From Betaproteobacteria bacterium (lineage in GTDB: Bacteria; Pseudomonadota; Gammaproteobacteria; Burkholderiales; Burkholderiaceae), in NCBI GenBank assembly GCA_018969885.1, contig JAGWXN010000137.1, forward strand, positions 1 to 8,715: DNA of 8,715 nucleotides. The letters run 5' to 3'. This document shows positions 5,927-8,715 of the stretch, in pieces. A model generated the notes under the pieces. The model was not told where the DNA came from, searched no databases, and saw nothing but the letters and a program-made list of their open reading frames with translations. The position numbers were made by a program, and so were the translations under genes. Positions within the stretch are counted from its first letter, which is position 1. Every line of letters starts with the position of its first letter.

Positions 5927-6811
5927 TCAGCGCTCAACGCGGGCCCGTGCCTCGACCGCCACTTCGCCAACATTGTTGGTTGACCAGAGCGCGAAGTCGC
6001 CCGCCCCATCGGGCGCATCCGCGTGGAGCGCAAAGGGTGTGATATCGAACGTCGGTCGTTTCGCCCGGAAATCGAAGCGGGTAACGCGCGCGCCTGGCGC
6101 CACTACGGTTTCGGCAAAGCCAAGCAGCAGGCTCGCAATCAGCGGTCCATGCACAACCAGGCCGGGATAACCCTCCACTGAACCCGCGTAGTCGCGGTCA
6201 TAGTGAATGCGGTGCCCGTTAAAGGTGGCGGCCGAGTAGCGAAACAACATCACCGGATCTGGCGTGACCGGTTGCTGGAACGCGCCGGTTTTTTCGGGCG
6301 CCGTGCCGCCTGCTCGCGCACGCTCGGCCAGGCGCGCGAGCGCTGCGATCTCATCGGGGCCGGCATCGCCCCGATAGACCAGATCCTGCTCCTCTTCGGC
6401 GATCAACCGACCGCCAACTTCGAGCCGATGGGCGAGCGTGACGAACACCATCGTGCCACTGCGGCCTGACTTCTCGTCAGCCGACGCAATGGTGCTGGTT
6501 CGTGTGACCTGATCGCCCACCCTGAACCGGTCATGCCAGACAAGCCTGCTACCGGCCCACATCCGGCGCGGCTGCGACGTGGGCGGCAGGAAGTCACCCG
6601 TGCGCGACGGATGACCGTCCCGACCGAGCGACGACTGCGCAGCCACGGGCGCGAACAATGTCCAGTGCCAGCCTGCAGGCAGCAACTGCCCGAGGCGGGC
6701 GCCTGACCAATCAGGACGCTCGAGCGTGGCCGCGAGCCAACGCACCAGCCGAGCATCCAGGGTTTCGGTCTCGGCGCGCGAACGGCCGATCCATGAAGCG
6801 AAATCGGCCAT
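5927..6811 (-). CDS. MaoC/HTD2-like hotdog hydratase, mesaconyl-C4-CoA (3-methylfumaryl-CoA) hydratase-like
   Basis: 294 residues in a double-hotdog layout. The N-terminal half is the FAS1-like dehydratase domain (P-R-R-M-W-A-G-S-R-L at about 81-90, then F-R-V-G-D at 96-100). The C-terminal half carries the hydratase site F-N-G-H-R-I-H-Y-D at 197-205 (Asn198, His200, His203), then Y-P-G-L-V-V-H-G-P-L at 215-224. This F-N-G-H-x-I-H form is typical of the mesaconyl-C4-CoA hydratase group rather than of (R)-specific enoyl-CoA hydratase 2 (G-D-x-N-P-x-H). The predicted role is adding or removing water on a branched or dicarboxylic enoyl-CoA in the cytoplasm. The start is 8 bases after the acyl-CoA dehydrogenase stop, with no clear ribosome site of its own, so the two are probably coupled. 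Dehydrogenase plus hydratase makes a two-step CoA-thioester oxidation sequence. The exact substrate is not determined. Confidence 0.85.
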   Translation of the reverse strand: MADFASWIGRSRAETETLDARLVRWLAATLERPDWSGARLGQLLPAGWHWTLFAPVAAQSSLGRDGHPSRTGDFLPPTSQPRRMWAGSRLVWHDRFRVGDQVTRTSTIASADEKSGRSGTMVFVTLAHRLEVGGRLIAEEEQDLVYRGDAGPDEIAALARLAERARAGGTAPEKTGAFQQPVTPDPVMLFRYSAATFNGHRIHYDRDYAGSVEGYPGLVVHGPLIASLLLGFAETVVAPGARVTRFDFRAKRPTFDITPFALHADAPDGAGDFALWSTNNVGEVAVEARARVER

Positions 6812-6819
6812 GAACGCGA

Positions 6820-7983
6820 TCAGTACGAACGCGGCATGCCCAGCACGTGCTCGGCGATGTAGGACAGGATCATGTTGGTGGAGATCGGCGCCACCTGATA
6901 GAGCCGGGTTTCACGGAATTTGCGTTCAACGTCGTACTCGGCCGCAAAGCCAAATCCGCCATGCGTCTGCAGACATGCGTTGGCAGCTTCCCAAGAAGCG
7001 TCAGCCGCAAGCAGCTTGGACATGTTCGCCTCGGCTCCGCAGGGCTCGCCCGAATCGAACAGTTCGGCCGCGCGATAGCGCATCAGGCTCGCCGCCTCGA
7101 CGCTGGCATACGATTTGGCAATCGGGAACTGCACGCCCTGGTTCTTACCGATTGGCCGCTCGAACACCACCCGATCACTTGCGTAGCGGCTCGCCTTTTC
7201 GACAAACCAGTAGCCATCGCCAATGCACTCGGCCGCAATCAGGATCCGCTCGGCATTCAGTCCGTCGAGGATGTACTTGAGGCCCTTGCCCTCTTCACCG
7301 ATCCGGTTCTCGACCGGGATCTCGAGGTTGTCGATGAAGAGCTCGTTGGTTTCGTGATTGACCATGTTCCGGATCGGCCGAAGCTCAATGCCCTTGCCGA
7401 TCGCCTCGCGCAGGTCAACCAGGAACACCGACAGCCCTTCGGAGCGCTTCTTCACTTCCGTAAGCGGCGTGGTGCGCGCAAGGAGCAGCAGATAATCGGA
7501 GTGCTGCACACGTGAGGTCCAGACCTTCTGGCCGTTCACCACATAGCGGTCGCCTTTAAGCTCGGCAAAGGTCTTGAGCCGCGTGGTGTCCGAGCCGGTG
7601 GTGGGCTCGGTCACGGCCATGGACTGCATGCGAAGCTTGCCCGCCGCAATCGCCGGCAGGATGCGCTTTTTCTGGTCTTCCGAGCCATGGCGCAGCACGC
7701 ACCCCATCACATACATCTGTCCGTGGCAGGCGCCGGAATTGCCGCCTGCGCGATTGATTTCCTCCATGATCACCGAAGCCTCGGTGAGCGACAGCCCCGA
7801 ACCACCGTATTCCTCGGGGATGAGCGCACCGAGCCAGCCGGCATCGGTCAGTGCGGTGACGAACGCCTCGGGAAAGGCTCGTGCTTCGTCAACTTCCTGC
7901 CAGTAGCGGGAGTCGAACTGCTGAACAACGGCGCGCACGCCGTCACGGATGCTCTGATGGGGATCGTTGGCTCGGCTAACCAT
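6820..7983 (-). CDS. Acyl-CoA dehydrogenase (FAD-dependent) with isovaleryl-CoA-dehydrogenase-type catalytic Glu
   Basis: 387 residues, full length for the family; oxidises an acyl-CoA to a 2,3-enoyl-CoA and passes electrons to ETF. Visible are I-P-E-E-Y-G-G-S-G at 55-63, the flavin/substrate signature M-A-V-T-E-P-T-T-G-S-D at 122-132, V-V-N-G-Q-K-V-W-T-S at 148-157, the dimer/FAD Arg region around 271-285, and Q-T-H-G-G-F-G-F at 339-346. The usual catalytic motif Y-E-G-T is replaced by Y-Q-V-A at 362-365, so that Glu is missing. Glu245 in L-N-A-E-R-I-L matches the position used by isovaleryl- and long-chain acyl-CoA dehydrogenases, so the enzyme is probably active. A good ribosome site (AGAGGT, complement of 7990-7995) lies 6 bases before ATG. 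It lies 27 bases downstream of the deacetylase gene and directly upstream of the hydratase. Branched or short-chain substrate is an inference. Confidence 0.94.
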   Translation of the reverse strand: MVSRANDPHQSIRDGVRAVVQQFDSRYWQEVDEARAFPEAFVTALTDAGWLGALIPEEYGGSGLSLTEASVIMEEINRAGGNSGACHGQMYVMGCVLRHGSEDQKKRILPAIAAGKLRMQSMAVTEPTTGSDTTRLKTFAELKGDRYVVNGQKVWTSRVQHSDYLLLLARTTPLTEVKKRSEGLSVFLVDLREAIGKGIELRPIRNMVNHETNELFIDNLEIPVENRIGEEGKGLKYILDGLNAERILIAAECIGDGYWFVEKASRYASDRVVFERPIGKNQGVQFPIAKSYASVEAASLMRYRAAELFDSGEPCGAEANMSKLLAADASWEAANACLQTHGGFGFAAEYDVERKFRETRLYQVAPISTNMILSYIAEHVLGMPRSY

Positions 7984-8010
7984 GTGAAGACCTCTGGTGA
8001 AAAACTGTGA

Positions 8011-8715
8011 TCAGGATTTAGGCGGCGGGCACTGCCCGACAAACCAGTCTGCGATCTGCCCGCCGGTCATGAAGGTGACGCCTTCGGTGCGCATCAGCAG
8101 ATCGAGCATGCGCTCGAAATAGACAAACCGGTGGGGCGGACCCACCAGATGGGGGTGGAGTCCCAGCGCAAGCACGCGCGGCTGGCTACGGCTTTCGCGA
8201 ACGAACAGCTCCAGCGTGCGCTCGAGGCGCAGATAGAACTCAGGCGACGAGTGCTTTTCGACCGCGTAGATGATTGAGTCGTTCAACTCGAGGTTGTAAG
8301 GCATGGCCATGAGCGGGCCACGCGCCGTGTGCATCCAGCTGGGGAGGTCGTCGATCACCCAGTCGAAGGTGTACTCGATGCCCGCATCTTTGAGGAGCTC
8401 GGGCGTGTCATGCGTTTGACGCAGCCCCGGGCTCAGCCAGCCGCGCGGACGATGACCCGTGAATGCCGCGATCTTGGCAAGCGAGGCCTCGATCACCTCA
8501 GCCTCGCCCCCGACGTGATTCAACGCCTTCTGGTGCATGCCATGGCCGATGAACTCCCAACCCGCATCGTGCATGGCCTGAGCCGCGCGCGGATAGGCGT
8601 CGATCACGCCGGCATTGAAGCTGGTGGAGGCGGGCAAGCCGCGTTCGGCGATGGCATTGATCATGCGCGGCAACCCCGCCCGCATGCCGTAGTCTGCCCA
8701 ACCAAAGTTGGGGAT
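8011..8715 (-). CDS. Polysaccharide deacetylase / PuuE-like amidohydrolase family protein, N-terminus outside window
   Basis: The reading frame is open to the window edge, so the 5' end is missing; 234 residues are visible. The internal ATG at 8685 is not the likely start, because the ten codons before it (I-P-N-F-G-W-A-D-Y-G) fit the family. Features: Y-G-M-R-A-G-L-P-R-M-I helix, F-N-A-G-V-I-D-A-Y-P, the metal-site region W-E-F-I-G-H-G-M-H-Q, then G-W-L-S-P-G-L-R-Q-T-H-D-T-P-E-L-L and W-V-I-D-D-L-P, and near the C-terminus L-G-L-H-P-H-L-V-G. This matches the group of NodB-fold proteins annotated as polysaccharide deacetylase or PuuE-type allantoinase. Many of that group are cytoplasmic C-N hydrolases on small amides rather than on glycans. 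The NodB first motif (Asp-Asp) would be upstream, off the window. It is followed after 27 bases by the acyl-CoA dehydrogenase gene, probably in the same transcript. Confidence 0.85.
   Translation of the reverse strand: MPNFGWADYGMRAGLPRMINAIAERGLPASTSFNAGVIDAYPRAAQAMHDAGWEFIGHGMHQKALNHVGGEAEVIEASLAKIAAFTGHRPRGWLSPGLRQTHDTPELLKDAGIEYTFDWVIDDLPSWMHTARGPLMAMPYNLELNDSIIYAVEKHSSPEFYLRLERTLELFVRESRSQPRVLALGLHPHLVGPPHRFVYFERMLDLLMRTEGVTFMTGGQIADWFVGQCPPPKS

Noticed and set aside
6820..7983. Acyl-CoA dehydrogenase as a catalytically dead pseudoenzyme
   Set aside because: The missing Y-E-G-T Glu is explained by a Glu at the isovaleryl-CoA-dehydrogenase position, and the rest of the fold is intact.

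Overview
The window reads as a gene-dense, GC-rich proteobacterial chromosome segment, most likely from a betaproteobacterium of the Burkholderiales type. This placement is inferred from GC-rich codon use and gene style; no rRNA or other marker is present. Coding is almost continuous, with no RNA genes, insertion sequences, CRISPR arrays or intergenic stretches over 100 bases.

Region 1 (5183 down to 1, minus strand) is one tightly packed transcription unit. It opens with a four-gene ABC importer of the polyamine/opine/iron/phosphonate class: a Tat-exported substrate-binding protein (TTG start), two permeases and an ATPase (GTG start). It runs by a 4-base overlap into three small genes that together make a cobalt-type nitrile hydratase-family enzyme. 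The usual beta subunit is split into two proteins: an N-terminal half of 116 aa and a C-terminal half of 99 aa. The catalytic alpha-type subunit follows and is cut by the window edge. The split and gene order match thiocyanate hydrolase (ScnB, ScnA, ScnC) rather than classical nitrile hydratase. The catalytic subunit has C-T-L-C-S-C-Y-P-R, with Arg where nitrile hydratases have Trp, as in thiocyanate hydrolase. Its N-terminus is a striking His/Asp-rich tail (13 His in 30 residues), probably for metal binding.

Region 2 (5264-5914, plus strand) is a HupE/UreJ-family membrane protein transcribed divergently from the importer across a 77-80 base spacer. It is a plausible Co/Ni entry route for the cobalt enzyme, but it lacks the Asp of the family's first metal motif.

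Region 3 (8715 down to 5927, minus strand) is a separate operon: a PuuE-like polysaccharide deacetylase-family protein (N-terminus outside the window), an acyl-CoA dehydrogenase whose catalytic Glu appears to be in the isovaleryl-CoA-dehydrogenase position, and a mesaconyl-C4-CoA hydratase-like hotdog protein. It converges on the HupE gene with only 12 bases between stop codons.

The most interesting possibility is an integrated uptake-and-hydrolysis module: importer, split cobalt hydratase/hydrolase with its own histidine metal tail, and a divergently encoded metal permease. The substrate cannot be fixed from sequence. Thiocyanate, a nitrile, or another small nitrogen compound are the candidates.
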